NCBI RefSeq assembly: GCF_004364935.1
Contig: NZ_SOBT01000010.1
Location: 372,001 to 436,000, forward strand
Reading direction: 5' to 3'
DNA: 64,000 nucleotides
Source of the DNA: Panacagrimonas perspica
GTDB lineage: Bacteria; Pseudomonadota; Gammaproteobacteria; Nevskiales; Nevskiaceae
Numbering within the stretch: position 1 is the first letter of the stretch; every line of letters starts with the position of its first letter. The notes beneath the pieces are model-generated. The model saw only the letters and a program-made list of their open reading frames with translations, had not been told where the DNA came from and did no database searches. The translations under genes were made by a program, and so were the position numbers. Shown here in pieces: positions 17,346 through 27,862 of this stretch.

Positions 17346-18063
17346 GGCACGGCACAAGGCCGCGCTGCGACAACCGCTGCCGCGGGTCCACGTTCCGCAG
17401 CAGCTCGAACAGGCCCGCGACAACCTCTACAGCTTCGGCGAAGAACTCGCCCACGCCATCACGCATGGCCTGGGCGTGGTTCTGGCGATCATCGGCCTGG
17501 TCGTGCTGGTGGTGCGCTCCGCGTTGTACGGCAACGTCTGGCACGTGGTCGCCTCCAGCGTCTTCGGCGCCACGCTGGTGATGATGTACGCCGCCTCGAC
17601 GCTCTATCACAGCATTCCGCTGCCGCGCGCACGCCACGTGCTGCGCGTCATCGATCATTCGCTGATCTTCCTGCTGATCGCCGGCACCTACACGCCGTTC
17701 ACGCTGGTGACCTTGCACGGTCCCTGGGGCTGGAGCCTGTTCGGCTTCACCTGGGGCCTGGCCGTGATTGGCGTGGGCCTGAAGATCTTCACCACCGGCC
17801 GCTACGAGAAAGTCTCGCTCGCGGTGTACCTGCTGATGGGCTGGTGCGCGGTGGTCGCGATCAAGCCGCTGTTCGACCGGCTGGAGCCGGGCGGCCTGAT
17901 CCTGCTCGCGGCGGGCGGCATCACGTACAGCGGCGGCGTGGCCTTCTACACCTGGCAACGCCTGCGCTACCACCACGCGATCTGGCACCTGTTCGTGCTC
18001 GGCGGCAGCCTGCTGCACTGGTTCACGGTGTACTACTACGTCGTGCCCGGTCCGCCGGGATAG
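17335..18063 (+). CDS. Hemolysin III / TrhA-family membrane protein
   Basis: A seven-helix integral membrane protein of the PAQR/hemolysin III group, about 242 residues. Family marks are EELAHAITHGLGVVLA in the first helix, ASTLYHS in a middle helix and HAIWHLFVLGGSLLHW at the end, carrying the conserved His residues thought to bind zinc. I chose the GTG at 17335, which overlaps nfeD by 11 bases and has an AGGG-like site. Homologues act in membrane homeostasis; true hemolysis is doubtful. Confidence 0.9.
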   Translation: MPGKARHKAALRQPLPRVHVPQQLEQARDNLYSFGEELAHAITHGLGVVLAIIGLVVLVVRSALYGNVWHVVASSVFGATLVMMYAASTLYHSIPLPRARHVLRVIDHSLIFLLIAGTYTPFTLVTLHGPWGWSLFGFTWGLAVIGVGLKIFTTGRYEKVSLAVYLLMGWCAVVAIKPLFDRLEPGGLILLAAGGITYSGGVAFYTWQRLRYHHAIWHLFVLGGSLLHWFTVYYYVVPGPPG

Positions 18064-18082
18064 CGATCAAAGGAGTCCGATC

Positions 18083-18958
18083 ATGCTCAAGGCCGTCGCC
18101 AGTCCGTATCTCGTGCCGTTCGACGGCTCGTTCAAGCTGTCGAAGTCGCCGAGCGAGCCGCCGCGAAACGTGCCGGAAAAGGCCGAGCTCAAGAGTGATC
18201 TCGAGGAATCGGTCAAGGAGCTCGCCGAACTCCAGAAAATGCTTTATGCGCACGATCGCTACTCGGTGCTGCTGGTGTTCCAGGCGATGGACGCGGCCGG
18301 CAAGGACTCGACGATCCGCGCGGTACTGTCCGGCGTGGATCCTGCGGGCTGCGAGGTCTACTCGTTCAAGCGTCCTTCCGAAACCGATCTCGATCACGAC
18401 TTCCTGTGGCGCACGGCGTTGTGCCTGCCGCAACGCGGCCGCATCGGCGTGTTCAACCGCAGCTACTACGAGGAAGTGCTCGTCGTGCGCGTGCATCCGG
18501 AATACCTGGACAAGCAGAAACTCCCGGACGAAGTGCCGCTGGAAAAATTGTGGAGCCAGCGCTTCGACTCGATCCGCGATCACGAGAAGCACCTGGCGCG
18601 CAACGGCACGGTGATCATCAAGTTCTGGCTCAACGTGTCGCAGGACGAGCAGCGCGACCGGCTGTTGGCGCGCCTCGACGAACCGGAGAAGAACTGGAAG
18701 TTCGAGTCCGGCGATCTCGACGAGCGCGCACGCTGGAAGGACTACATGAAGGCATACGAAGAGATGCTCAACGCCACGTCCACCGCGCATGCTCCGTGGT
18801 ACGCGATTCCCGCGGACAGCAAGTCGTTCATGCGTGCGGCCGTCGCCGACATCGTCGTGCGCACGCTCAAATCCATGGATATCCACTGGCCGGTGCTCGA
18901 CGCGGCGGAGAAAGCGCGGTTTGCGGAGATGCGCAAGAGGCTCGCGGGCAAGCCCTGA
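18083..18958 (+). CDS. PPK2-family polyphosphate kinase
   Basis: A 291-residue polyphosphate:nucleotide phosphotransferase. The Walker A loop is MDAAGKDST (about residues 69-77), the Walker B-side segment is IGVFNRSYYEEVLVVRVHPE, and the lid region contains the usual Arg and Lys residues. PPK2 enzymes use polyphosphate to phosphorylate AMP, ADP or GDP; the sub-class cannot be fixed by eye. ATG 18083 has AGGAG ten bases upstream. Confidence 0.93.
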   Translation: MLKAVASPYLVPFDGSFKLSKSPSEPPRNVPEKAELKSDLEESVKELAELQKMLYAHDRYSVLLVFQAMDAAGKDSTIRAVLSGVDPAGCEVYSFKRPSETDLDHDFLWRTALCLPQRGRIGVFNRSYYEEVLVVRVHPEYLDKQKLPDEVPLEKLWSQRFDSIRDHEKHLARNGTVIIKFWLNVSQDEQRDRLLARLDEPEKNWKFESGDLDERARWKDYMKAYEEMLNATSTAHAPWYAIPADSKSFMRAAVADIVVRTLKSMDIHWPVLDAAEKARFAEMRKRLAGKP

Positions 18959-18971
18959 AGAACCGCGTCAC

Positions 18972-19046
18972 GCGTAGCCCGGGTGAAACCCGGGACTGCG
19001 TATCCATCCTTCGGTCGAGACGCCCCGGGTTGCACCCGGGCTACGC
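18972..19046. repeat. REP-like palindrome, copy 4 (GTGAAAC variant)
   Basis: Arms GCGTAGCCCGGGTGAAACCC and GGGTTGCACCCGGGCTACGC. The right end supplies the TAG stop codon of the convergent lipase-like gene, whose coding region therefore ends inside the repeat. Confidence 0.85.
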
Positions 19047-19793
19047 AGGCGGCGACGTCCGATCGAACTGCTCCTCGCGCAGGAAGTGCAGCGACTGCCG
19101 GATCACCTCGTCGCTACGCATCATGAACGTGTGGTTCTCCCACAGCTCGATGATGTCCGTCATGCCGTCGAGTCGCGCGCTGGCGACGCTGACCTTGCCG
19201 TCGTCGGGGCCGTCGATCATCGCCGAGTAGACCGGGTTGAACGAGCGCGTGCCCGCGATGATGCCGACCGAGTAGCGCACAGGACCCAGCCGGTTCGGCA
19301 GGCTGCCGGCGTCGGTGCCGAGCTGCTTCCCGGCGGGACCATTGACCCACGCGAACGGCGCGAAGCGGCCGAGCCGATCCACCAGTTCGCTGCCGTGATT
19401 GGGCGGTCCGAGCATGACGACGCGGCCGAGTTGCGGCAGCGTGTTCGTCGCCAGGTACTGACGCACGACGATCCCGCCCATCGAATGGGTCACGAAGTGG
19501 ATGCGGGTGGCGCCGGAGGCGACCGCGTCCTGCACCGCCGGCGCCAGATGCGTGGTGGCGAGCACTTCGATCGTCGCCGTGGTCGACGGATAGTCGAGGT
19601 TGACGACGACGTAGCCCGCGGCCTTCATCGCGTCGGCGAGTTTCTGCATCGCCTTGGCGGACCGGGCCAGACCGTGCACGACGATCACCGCCTCACCCGC
19701 CGCCGGGTCGGCGGGTACGGGGAGCGGATCGTTCGCGCGTGACATGCCCAATGTTGCCAGCACGAGCAGCAGTGCGGCGCTGGACCGCCGCAT
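19041..19793 (-). CDS. Exported alpha/beta hydrolase (triacylglycerol lipase-like)
   Basis: A 250-residue hydrolase with an N-terminal signal peptide (about residues 1-20). The oxyanion motif VVHGLARS, the nucleophile elbow THSMGG (Ser104) and a late His (ENHTFMM) fit the lipase/esterase group that includes PGAP1-like lipases. ATG 19793 was chosen for the signal peptide; the open frame continues upstream into msrQ without meaning. The stop codon is provided by the repeat at 18972-19046. Substrate unknown. Confidence 0.85.
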   Translation of the reverse strand: MRRSSAALLLVLATLGMSRANDPLPVPADPAAGEAVIVVHGLARSAKAMQKLADAMKAAGYVVVNLDYPSTTATIEVLATTHLAPAVQDAVASGATRIHFVTHSMGGIVVRQYLATNTLPQLGRVVMLGPPNHGSELVDRLGRFAPFAWVNGPAGKQLGTDAGSLPNRLGPVRYSVGIIAGTRSFNPVYSAMIDGPDDGKVSVASARLDGMTDIIELWENHTFMMRSDEVIRQSLHFLREEQFDRTSPPA

Positions 19794-19798
19794 CGCGT

Positions 19799-20455
19799 TC
19801 AACGCCTGGCCGGTGATGCCGGCGCCGGACCCCACCAGCGCCTGAACGGCATGCGCAGCACCAGCAGCACGATCGCGATGCCCAGGTACACCAGCGGCTC
19901 GCGGTGATCGGACTTCACCAGCCACAGGAAATGCACCGCGCCGAGCAGTACGGCGGGATAGATCGCGCGATGGATCTGCTTCCAGCGGCGTTTCAGACGA
20001 CGCTGCCAGGTCTGGGTCGACGTGATCGCCATCGGCAGCATCAGCAGCCACGCTGCGAAGCCCATCGTGATGTAGGTGCGCTCGATCACTTCCGTGGCCA
20101 GCTGCGCCGGCGACCACTCGAGATCGAACGTCAGGTAGATCGCGAAATGCGTGCAGACCCAGGCGTAGGTCCACAACCCGAGCAGTCGTCGCACCTGCAC
20201 GAACTCGATGCGCCCGAACGCCTCGCGCAACGGCGTCATCGCCAGTGTCAGCAGCAGCAGGCGCAGGCCCCACAGGCCGGTGTAGCGCTCGAGAAATTCC
20301 ACCGGGTTGGCGCCCAGACCCGCGTGCGTGAGTCGCCACGCGAGTTCGGCGGCCGGCCACAGCGCGAGGCTCCAGAAGGCGATCCGCAACGCGATCAGCA
20401 CCGGCGTGGCCGGCCGCGCCTGCGGGCGCGAAGCAGGGGCTGCAGCGGCCTTCAT
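19799..20455 (-). CDS. msrQ: MsrQ heme-binding membrane subunit
   Basis: A 218-residue membrane protein (formerly YedZ) with about six hydrophobic helices and conserved His residues (CTHFAIYL, QIHRAIYPA, GAVHFLW) that bind heme and quinone. It passes electrons from the quinone pool to MsrP for repair of oxidised methionine in periplasmic proteins. Its ATG shares one base with the msrP stop codon (TGATG), so the two are translationally coupled. Confidence 0.95.
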   Translation of the reverse strand: MKAAAAPASRPQARPATPVLIALRIAFWSLALWPAAELAWRLTHAGLGANPVEFLERYTGLWGLRLLLLTLAMTPLREAFGRIEFVQVRRLLGLWTYAWVCTHFAIYLTFDLEWSPAQLATEVIERTYITMGFAAWLLMLPMAITSTQTWQRRLKRRWKQIHRAIYPAVLLGAVHFLWLVKSDHREPLVYLGIAIVLLVLRMPFRRWWGPAPASPARR

Positions 20456-21453
20456 CAGTGGAACTTCACCGGATCCATGCCCGCGTAGAGCGAGGCCACT
20501 TCCGGATAGCCGTTGTAGAGCAGCGTCTTGTGCTTGAACAACTCGCCGAGCCGTCGTTCGGTGGCCTGGCTCCAGCGCGGATGGCTGACGTCCGGATTCA
20601 CGTTTGAATAGAAGCCGTACTCGCGGGCCTCGAGTTTCTTCCACGTGGTCGGCGGTTCGTTCTCGACGAAGCGCACGCGCATGATCGACTTGATGCTCTT
20701 GTAGCCGTATTTCCACGGCACGATCAGCCGCAGCGGCGCGCCGTTCTGGTTGGGCAGCGCGCGGCCGTACATCCCCACGCTGAGCAAGGTCAGCGGATGC
20801 ATGGCCTCGTCGATGCGCAGGCCCTCGACATAGGGCAGCTCGAAACCCGCATATCGCGCCAGCGGCATCTGCTCGCGGTCGTGCAGTGTCTCGAAGGCCA
20901 CGTACCTGGCCTTCGACGTCGGCTTGAAGCGCGCCAGGAAATCGCCGAGCGCAAAGCCCACCCAGGGCACGACCATGCTCCAGGCCTCGACGCAGCGGAA
21001 GCGGTAGATGCGTTCCTCGAGCGCGGAAAGCTTGAGGATGTCCTCGATGCCGATCGATCCCGGCGCCTCGCATTCGCCGTCCACCGCAACCGTCCAGGGG
21101 CGCGTGCGCAGCGTTCCGGCATTGCGCGCCGGTTCGTCCTTGCTGGTGCCGAACTCGTAATAGTTGTTGTAGGTGCTGCTATCGGAGAACGGCGTGACCA
21201 CTTCTCCGCCGGCCTGCTCGCTGCGCCTGGCGATCGTCAGCTCGGCGAGCGCTCCGCCGCCCGCCTGGCCGGACTTGGTTACGTCCGCGGCGGGCGATGC
21301 CGCGGCCGTCGGCTCGGACTTGCCGCAGCCCGTCAGCAGTGCCACGGCGCTCAGCCCGAGCTGCGCGACGAGACGGCGGCGATCCGCATACACCCGCTCG
21401 GAGGTGATCTGGCTGGATCGGATCGGATGCGGCGGCGGGACGCGGATCAGCAT
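20455..21453 (-). CDS. msrP: MsrP periplasmic methionine sulfoxide reductase, molybdopterin subunit
   Basis: A 332-residue molybdenum-cofactor protein. The Mo-ligating cysteine is in [15 protein letters not shown], and the MsrP pattern [15 protein letters not shown] is near the C terminus. The N terminus has a twin-arginine motif ([13 protein letters not shown]) for Tat export and then LLTGCGKS, a lipobox-like cysteine at residue 43. ATG 21453 follows a GGAGCC ribosome-binding site. It pairs with msrQ downstream. Confidence 0.95.
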   Translation of the reverse strand: MLIRVPPPHPIRSSQITSERVYADRRRLVAQLGLSAVALLTGCGKSEPTAAASPAADVTKSGQAGGGALAELTIARRSEQAGGEVVTPFSDSSTYNNYYEFGTSKDEPARNAGTLRTRPWTVAVDGECEAPGSIGIEDILKLSALEERIYRFRCVEAWSMVVPWVGFALGDFLARFKPTSKARYVAFETLHDREQMPLARYAGFELPYVEGLRIDEAMHPLTLLSVGMYGRALPNQNGAPLRLIVPWKYGYKSIKSIMRVRFVENEPPTTWKKLEAREYGFYSNVNPDVSHPRWSQATERRLGELFKHKTLLYNGYPEVASLYAGMDPVKFH

Positions 21454-21599
21454 GGGAGGCTCCGGAAGTCGCTCCAGATTGACCCAAAATCCGGGCGCGT
21501 GTTCATGCCGCGCCGCTTCGGGCACGTCATGCGGACGATCGGGCATGCCGCGGCGGACGTCCCCCTCGTGGCCCGGGAGTTCCTCTCGTCAACGGAGCG

Positions 21600-21690
21600 G
21601 AACCCCGGGCTTCGCCCGGGCTGCGGGTGACGTCCGCCGTAGCCCGGGTGAACCCCGGGAGGCGTCTGCAACGGGAGAACGAACGCCCGG
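21600..21690. repeat. REP-like palindromes, compound copy 5
   Basis: A right-arm half (CCCCGGGCTTCGCCCGGGCT) is followed after a short gap by a left-arm half (CCGTAGCCCGGGTGAACCCC) and, near 21686, a short CCCGGGTTACA. It looks like two incomplete copies joined. It lies just past the hslU stop codon. Confidence 0.75.
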
Positions 21691-21691
21691 G

Positions 21692-23047
21692 TTACAGGAT
21701 GTAGCGGCTCAGGTCCTCGTTGCCGGCCAGCTTCTGCAGCTTGCCGTCGACATAGGCCGCGTCCACCGTCAGCGTCGTGCCCGCCTTGTCCGGCGCGTCG
21801 TACGCCAGCTCTTCCATCAGTCGTTCCATCACCGTGTGCAAGCGGCGCGCGCCGATGTTCTCGGTACGCTCGTTGACCTGCCAGGCCATCTCGGCGAGGC
21901 GACGGATGCCGTCGGCCGCGAATTCCACGGTGACGCCCTCGGTCTTCATCAGCGCGATGTACTGATCGGTCAGCGAATAGTCCGGCTCGCTGAGGATGCG
22001 CACGAAGTCCTCGGTCTTCAGCGCATCGAGCTCGACGCGGATCGGCAGGCGGCCCTGCAGCTCCGGAATCAGGTCGCTGGGCTTGGCCATGTGGAACGCG
22101 CCGCTGGCGATGAACAGGATGTGATCGGTCTTCACCGAGCCGTACTTGGTCGTGATCGTGCTGCCCTCGACCAGCGGCAGCAGGTCGCGCTGCACGCCCT
22201 CGCGCGAAACGTCCGCGCCGACGAACTCGCCGCGCTTGCACACCTTGTCGAGCTCGTCGATGAAGACGATGCCGTTTTCCTCGACGTTCTTCAGCGCCTC
22301 GCTCTTGATGGCTTCTTCGTCGACGAGCTTGGACGCTTCCTCTTCGGTGAGCTCCTTCATCGCGTCGACGATCTTCATCTTCTTGCTGCGCGTCTTGCCC
22401 GGGTTCAGGCCGGCGAACATGCCCTGCAGCTGCTGGGTCATCTCCTCCATGCCCGGAGGCCCCATCAGCTGCACGTTGGGAATCGCCTGCGACAGCTTGA
22501 TCTCGATCTCGGTCTCGTCGAGCTTGCCCTCGCGCAACTGCTTGCGGAACACCTGGCGCGCCGCGCCGTTTTCGGTGGTGCGCTGCGTGCTGGCCTCGCC
22601 GAAATCCTTCGGCGGCGGCACCAGCGCGTCGAGCACGCGCTCCTCTGCCGCGGCTTCCGCCTTCGTGCGCTGGCGGGCGATGAACTGCTCGCGCGTCATC
22701 TTGACGGCCGCGTCCGCGAGATCACGGATGATCGAGTCCACGTCCTTGCCGACATAGCCGACCTCGGTGAACTTGGTGGCTTCCACTTTCACGAACGGTG
22801 CGTTGACCAGCTTGGCGATGCGCCGCGCGATCTCGGTCTTGCCCACGCCGGTGGGCCCGATCATCAGGATGTTCTTCGGATGGATCTCCGAACGCATCTG
22901 CCCTTCGACCTGCTGGCGCCGCCAGCGGTTGCGCAGCGCGATGGCCACGGCGCGCTTGGCGGCGGCCTGGCCGATGATGTGCTTGTCCAGCTCCGCCACG
23001 ATCTCGCGCGGCGTCATGGTGGTTGCGGTGTTGCTCGGATCGCTCAT
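21692..23047 (-). CDS. hslU: HslU ATPase subunit of the HslUV protease
   Basis: AAA+ unfoldase of 451 residues. Walker A is GPTGVGKTE, Walker B is IVFIDELDK, and the sensor-2 arginine region is [10 protein letters not shown]. The intermediate I domain lies between the two halves. It unfolds substrates for the HslV peptidase, whose gene is 13 bases upstream in the same operon. The C terminus SRYIL is the tail that inserts into HslV. Confidence 0.98.
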   Translation of the reverse strand: MSDPSNTATTMTPREIVAELDKHIIGQAAAKRAVAIALRNRWRRQQVEGQMRSEIHPKNILMIGPTGVGKTEIARRIAKLVNAPFVKVEATKFTEVGYVGKDVDSIIRDLADAAVKMTREQFIARQRTKAEAAAEERVLDALVPPPKDFGEASTQRTTENGAARQVFRKQLREGKLDETEIEIKLSQAIPNVQLMGPPGMEEMTQQLQGMFAGLNPGKTRSKKMKIVDAMKELTEEEASKLVDEEAIKSEALKNVEENGIVFIDELDKVCKRGEFVGADVSREGVQRDLLPLVEGSTITTKYGSVKTDHILFIASGAFHMAKPSDLIPELQGRLPIRVELDALKTEDFVRILSEPDYSLTDQYIALMKTEGVTVEFAADGIRRLAEMAWQVNERTENIGARRLHTVMERLMEELAYDAPDKAGTTLTVDAAYVDGKLQKLAGNEDLSRYIL

Positions 23048-23060
23048 GGGGTTCTCGGGC

Positions 23061-23603
23061 TCAGAGATCGATGTGCTCGATCGTCAGGCTGTGGTTCGTG
23101 TAGATGCAGATGTCGGCGGCCACGTGCAGGGCCTTCTCGACGATCTCGCGCGCCGACAGGTTGGTGTTCTCGACCAGCGCACGCGCCGCGGCGGTGGCGA
23201 AGCTGCCACCGGAGCCGATGCCCATGACGCCATGCGGTTCAGGCTCCATGACGTCGCCGTTGCCGGAGATCATCAGCGAGGCGTCCTTGTCGGCCACCAG
23301 CAGCAGCGCCTCGAGCCGGCGCAGGTAACGGTCCGTACGCCAGTCCTTGGCCATCTCGACCGCGGCGCGCACCAAGTGCCCGGAATGCTTCTCGAGCTTG
23401 CCCTCGAAGCGCTCGAACAACGTGAACGCATCGGCCGTGCCGCCGGCGAAACCGGCCATGACCTTGTCGTTGTAGAGCCGGCGCACCTTGCGCGCATTGC
23501 CCTTTACCCGAGTGTTGCCCATCGACACCTGGCCATCGCCGCCGAGCGCGACCTGGTTGCCGCGCCGGACGCTGAGAATGGTGGTGCCATCGAACTGTTG
23601 CAT
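23061..23603 (-). CDS. hslV: HslV peptidase subunit of the HslUV protease
   Basis: Proteasome-beta-like peptidase of 180 residues. The active-site threonine is Thr7, exposed by removal of the short pro-sequence MQQFDG; the mature start TTILSVRR matches the family. [20 protein letters not shown] and GNGDVMEPE follow. First gene of hslVU, divergent from the cyclase gene. Confidence 0.98.
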   Translation of the reverse strand: MQQFDGTTILSVRRGNQVALGGDGQVSMGNTRVKGNARKVRRLYNDKVMAGFAGGTADAFTLFERFEGKLEKHSGHLVRAAVEMAKDWRTDRYLRRLEALLLVADKDASLMISGNGDVMEPEPHGVMGIGSGGSFATAAARALVENTNLSAREIVEKALHVAADICIYTNHSLTIEHIDL

Positions 23604-23781
23604 GGTGTTCCTCGAAGAATCTGTGCGTCGTAGATGAGGGACCCGCCACAGGATTCAAGCCTGTCCGGGGTGCCAAGAAAGACCGCCGTCCGCCGCACGC
23701 GCGGGCGTGGGCGCACGCCTTCCGGACCCGCCCGAGTCACCCACGGCACCCCCCGCGAACTCCATCCGACGCGGCGCCCCG

Positions 23782-23787
23782 TAGAAT
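23782..23787 (+). promoter_or_regulatory. Probable -10 box of the cyclase gene
   Basis: TAGAAT followed by CGG, 32 bases upstream of the cyclase ATG; the same box precedes sufE and the acyl-CoA dehydrogenase gene. No good -35 is visible. Confidence 0.45.
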
Positions 23788-23819
23788 CGGCGCGTGTCAG
23801 CCGAATAAGCCAGCGTGCC

Positions 23820-25178
23820 ATGACTGCCCCCGAGGAAGCCTTCCTTCCCCCGTTTCTTGGGAACGGTGCGCCCGATCTGTCGCTACGCCGCTTCGGTTTC
23901 CTGTTCGCCGACCCCGGCCTCGAACGCCGGTACTACGTGTGGAGCGTCGACCGGAAGATTCCGCTGATCCGGGTCGGCATGATCGCCTCGGCCGCGGGAT
24001 ACGCGGTCTACCTGCTCACCGTGTTCCTGCTCGAACGGGAGAGCTTCGACGGCATCTTTCCCGCGGTGCTGGCCTTCCTGGGCTTTCTGACCGCCATCTT
24101 CCTGGGAACCTGCCTCGCCCCGCTGCGGCCGCTGCTGGTGCCGATGACGGTGGTGGCCAACTGCATCTCCGGCCTGCTGCTGGTTCTGCAGATCCATGAG
24201 CTCGTCGCCTCGCCCGACCGCTTCGCGCTCGCCGGCACCGCGGTGCTGATCCCGGTGATGTTCGGCTTCTGCGTCTATCAGCTCAGCCCCCTGCTTGCGA
24301 TCGTGGCGACGGTCCCCTTCATCGTGCTCTCGATGGGTCTGCTGTTCCTCGACTACGTGTCGGGTGACATCTCCATCGCGATGGCAGGCGGCCTGGCGGC
24401 GATGCAGCTGATCGCCTGCAACACCGGGGTGTTCGTATCGTCGGTGATCGAGTTCAACAACCGGCGCACGTTCCGTAAGGACCAGATCATCGAACTGCAA
24501 CGGGTCCAGCTCAGCGAGAGCCGGGACGCGATCCGCCGCTACGTGCCGCCGTCGGTGGCCGACCTGATCATCAAGGGCGAGAAAGCCAGCATCGACACGC
24601 CGGTACGGCGTCGCGTCACGATCCTGTTCGCCGACATCGTCGGCTTCACCGAGGTGTCGGACCGCATCGAGCCGGAGGACCTGACGGCCCTGCTGGTGGA
24701 CTATCTCTCGGGCATGGCCGAGAAAGTGGAGAAGTTCGGCGGCACCCTGAACGAGTTCGCAGGCGACGGCCTGATGGCCTTGTTCGGCGCGCCGAATTAC
24801 GCCGAGCCGGAGCAGCAGGCGCGCCAGGCGGTCTCCGCCGCCCGCGAGATGCAGGACCTGATGTCTCAGCTCAACGAGCGCTGGCTGCGCGTCGGCATCG
24901 GCAGGCCCCTGAAGATGCGGATCGGCATCAATACCGGCACGGTCAGCGTCGGAAGCTACGGCTCCCAGGGACGCATGACGTACACCGCGTTCGGCTTGCA
25001 GACCAACATCACGTCGCGCATCGAGCGGGCCGCCGCACCGGGCAGCGTGCTGGTCAGCGATTCGACCTACCAGCTCGCGCGTGACGCGTTCGGATTCGAG
25101 CCGGGCGGCGAGGTCGAGTGCAAGGGCGTGCATTACCCCGTGCCGGTGTATTCGCTGGTGGCCCGCCCACCGGCGTAG
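23820..25178 (+). CDS. Membrane-bound class III adenylate/guanylate cyclase
   Basis: A 452-residue protein with a six-helix membrane domain (about residues 50-210) and a C-terminal class III cyclase catalytic domain (about 262-430). The two metal-binding aspartates are Asp272 in LFADIVGFT and Asp316 in FAGDGLMALFG, and the transition-state Asn/Arg region GLQTNITSRIE is present. It should make cAMP or cGMP in response to a membrane signal. ATG 23820 lies downstream of a TAGAAT box. The stop codon TAG is the first part of the following repeat. Confidence 0.92.
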   Translation: MTAPEEAFLPPFLGNGAPDLSLRRFGFLFADPGLERRYYVWSVDRKIPLIRVGMIASAAGYAVYLLTVFLLERESFDGIFPAVLAFLGFLTAIFLGTCLAPLRPLLVPMTVVANCISGLLLVLQIHELVASPDRFALAGTAVLIPVMFGFCVYQLSPLLAIVATVPFIVLSMGLLFLDYVSGDISIAMAGGLAAMQLIACNTGVFVSSVIEFNNRRTFRKDQIIELQRVQLSESRDAIRRYVPPSVADLIIKGEKASIDTPVRRRVTILFADIVGFTEVSDRIEPEDLTALLVDYLSGMAEKVEKFGGTLNEFAGDGLMALFGAPNYAEPEQQARQAVSAAREMQDLMSQLNERWLRVGIGRPLKMRIGINTGTVSVGSYGSQGRMTYTAFGLQTNITSRIERAAAPGSVLVSDSTYQLARDAFGFEPGGEVECKGVHYPVPVYSLVARPPA

Positions 25179-25242
25179 CCCGGACGAAGTCCGGGAACTC
25201 GGCCGACTGGACGTGCGCGTCCCGGACTTCGTCCGGGCTACG
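25174..25242. repeat. REP-like palindrome, copy 6
   Basis: Begins CGTAGCCCGGACGAAGTCCG and ends with the complementary arm. The TAG inside its first bases is the stop codon of the cyclase gene. Confidence 0.9.
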
Positions 25243-25298
25243 GGCCACGGTCCGGCGCGTAAGTGCCCGACCGGGCCGACATCCGCCGGACGCGGGAA

Positions 25299-25304
25299 TA
25301 GAAT
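25299..25304 (+). promoter_or_regulatory. Probable -10 box of the acyl-CoA dehydrogenase gene
   Basis: TAGAAT followed by CGG, 36 bases before the ATG at 25341. Confidence 0.45.
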
Positions 25305-25340
25305 CGGGGTCCTCTCCCCTTTTCGCCCCGACGCTCCCCC

Positions 25341-26507
<1,167 letters not shown>

Positions 26508-26519
26508 AGCAACCGCTGC

Positions 26520-26618
26520 AACGCAAAGGCGCCAAGGACGCAAAGATCGTCGATGCCGTGACCACTACGAACCCGCGACCTTTTCATTTTTCCTTCGCGA
26601 TCTTTGCGCCTCTGCGTT
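26520..26618. repeat. Inverted repeat of the CGCAAAGGCGC type
   Basis: AACGCAAAGGCGCCAAGGAC followed by GCAAAGATCG pairs with CGATCTTTGCGCCTCTGCG plus TT about 50 bases later. This is a different repeat family from the GTAGCCC elements. It fills the gap between the acyl-CoA dehydrogenase and CaiB/BaiF genes. Confidence 0.75.
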
Positions 26619-26664
26619 GAATCGCTTTTCTTCTCGTCATTCCAACCACGAACCTGAATTCCCC

Positions 26665-27753
26665 ATGTCGAACATCGAATCCAAGGGCCCGCTCGCCGGC
26701 GTCAAGGTGCTGGAGATCGAGAGCATCGGGCCCGGCCCGTTCTGCGCGATGCTGCTCTCGGACCTGGGAGCCAACGTGCTCACCGTGGGCCGCGCCAAGC
26801 GCGACGAGAACAGCGAGGTGCCGATCATCACGCGCAGCCGCGCGGGGCGCGTCGACGTCGACCTCAAGACCGAGGCCGGCCGCAACAAGGTGCTGGAACT
26901 CGTGGGCAAGGCCGATGCCCTGATCGAAGGCTTCCGGCCCGGGGTCATGGAACGCCTGGGCGTGGGCCCCGAGGCCTGCCACGCGATCAACCCGAAGCTC
27001 GTGTTCGGCCGCATGACCGGCTGGGGCCAGGATGGTCCGCTGGGCATGGCCGCGGGTCACGACATCAACTACATCGCACTGTCCGGCGCGCTGCACTCGA
27101 TGGGCACCAAGTTCACCGGCCCGGTGCCGCCGCTGAACCTCGTCGGTGATTTCGGCGGTGGCGGCATGGTGCTGGCGCTGGGCGTCGTCAGCGCGGTGCT
27201 CGAGGCGCGCGCCTCCGGCAAAGGCCAGGTCGTCGATACCGCGATGGTCGAAGGCGCCGGCGCGCTGATGGCGATGATCTTCGGACTGCGCGAATCCAAC
27301 CGCTGGCCCGCGCACCGCGCCGGCAACTTCCTCGACGGCAGTGCCTGGTACTACCGCTGCTACGAGACCGCGGACGGCCAGTGGATGGCCGTGGGCGCGA
27401 TCGAACCGCAGTTCCGCAAGCTGTTCCTCGACGGCATCGGCGTGGGCGAGCAGTACGCCGCCATCTGCGCGCGCGGCGACCAGGACGAGGAGGTCCACCG
27501 CGAGATCGAGGCGATCTTCCGCGAGCACGACCGCGCGTTCTGGACCCAGCGCTTCGACGGCACCGACGCCTGCGTGTCGCCGGTGCTGGCGATGAACGAG
27601 GTCGCAGCACATCCGCACAACATCGCGCGCGGCAGTTTCCAGAAGATCGAGGGCATGACGCAGCCCATGCCCATGCCGCGCTTCAGCCGCACGTCGCTGG
27701 CCGCGCCTTCGAGCAAGCCTTCCGCCGAAAAGCTGTCGGCCTGGGGCCTCTGA
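26665..27753 (+). CDS. CaiB/BaiF-family protein, alpha-methylacyl-CoA racemase type
   Basis: A 362-residue class III CoA-transferase-fold protein. In place of a transferase-type active site it has the His/Asp pair of racemases: His132 and Asp133 in AAGHDINYIALSG and Asp162 in VGDFGGGG, with the same 30-residue spacing as His126 and Asp156 in AMACR. It should interconvert R and S 2-methylacyl-CoA. ATG 26665 gives the normal start. It follows an acyl-CoA dehydrogenase gene, a sensible partner because dehydrogenases act on the S form. Confidence 0.9.
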   Translation: MSNIESKGPLAGVKVLEIESIGPGPFCAMLLSDLGANVLTVGRAKRDENSEVPIITRSRAGRVDVDLKTEAGRNKVLELVGKADALIEGFRPGVMERLGVGPEACHAINPKLVFGRMTGWGQDGPLGMAAGHDINYIALSGALHSMGTKFTGPVPPLNLVGDFGGGGMVLALGVVSAVLEARASGKGQVVDTAMVEGAGALMAMIFGLRESNRWPAHRAGNFLDGSAWYYRCYETADGQWMAVGAIEPQFRKLFLDGIGVGEQYAAICARGDQDEEVHREIEAIFREHDRAFWTQRFDGTDACVSPVLAMNEVAAHPHNIARGSFQKIEGMTQPMPMPRFSRTSLAAPSSKPSAEKLSAWGL

Positions 27754-27754
27754 T

Positions 27755-27826
27755 GTAGCCCGGACGAAGTCCGGGGCTTTTTCTCACAAGTCGAACGCAG
27801 GTTTCCCGGACTTCGTCCGGGCTACG
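27755..27826. repeat. REP-like palindrome, copy 7
   Basis: GTAGCCCGGACGAAGTCCGG and its complement separated by about 30 bases, directly after the racemase stop codon. Both flanking genes are on the plus strand, so this copy is not limited to convergent gene pairs. Confidence 0.9.
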
Positions 27827-27862
27827 GTTTGAGACTCATCCATAACGAGAGAGGAGAACACC

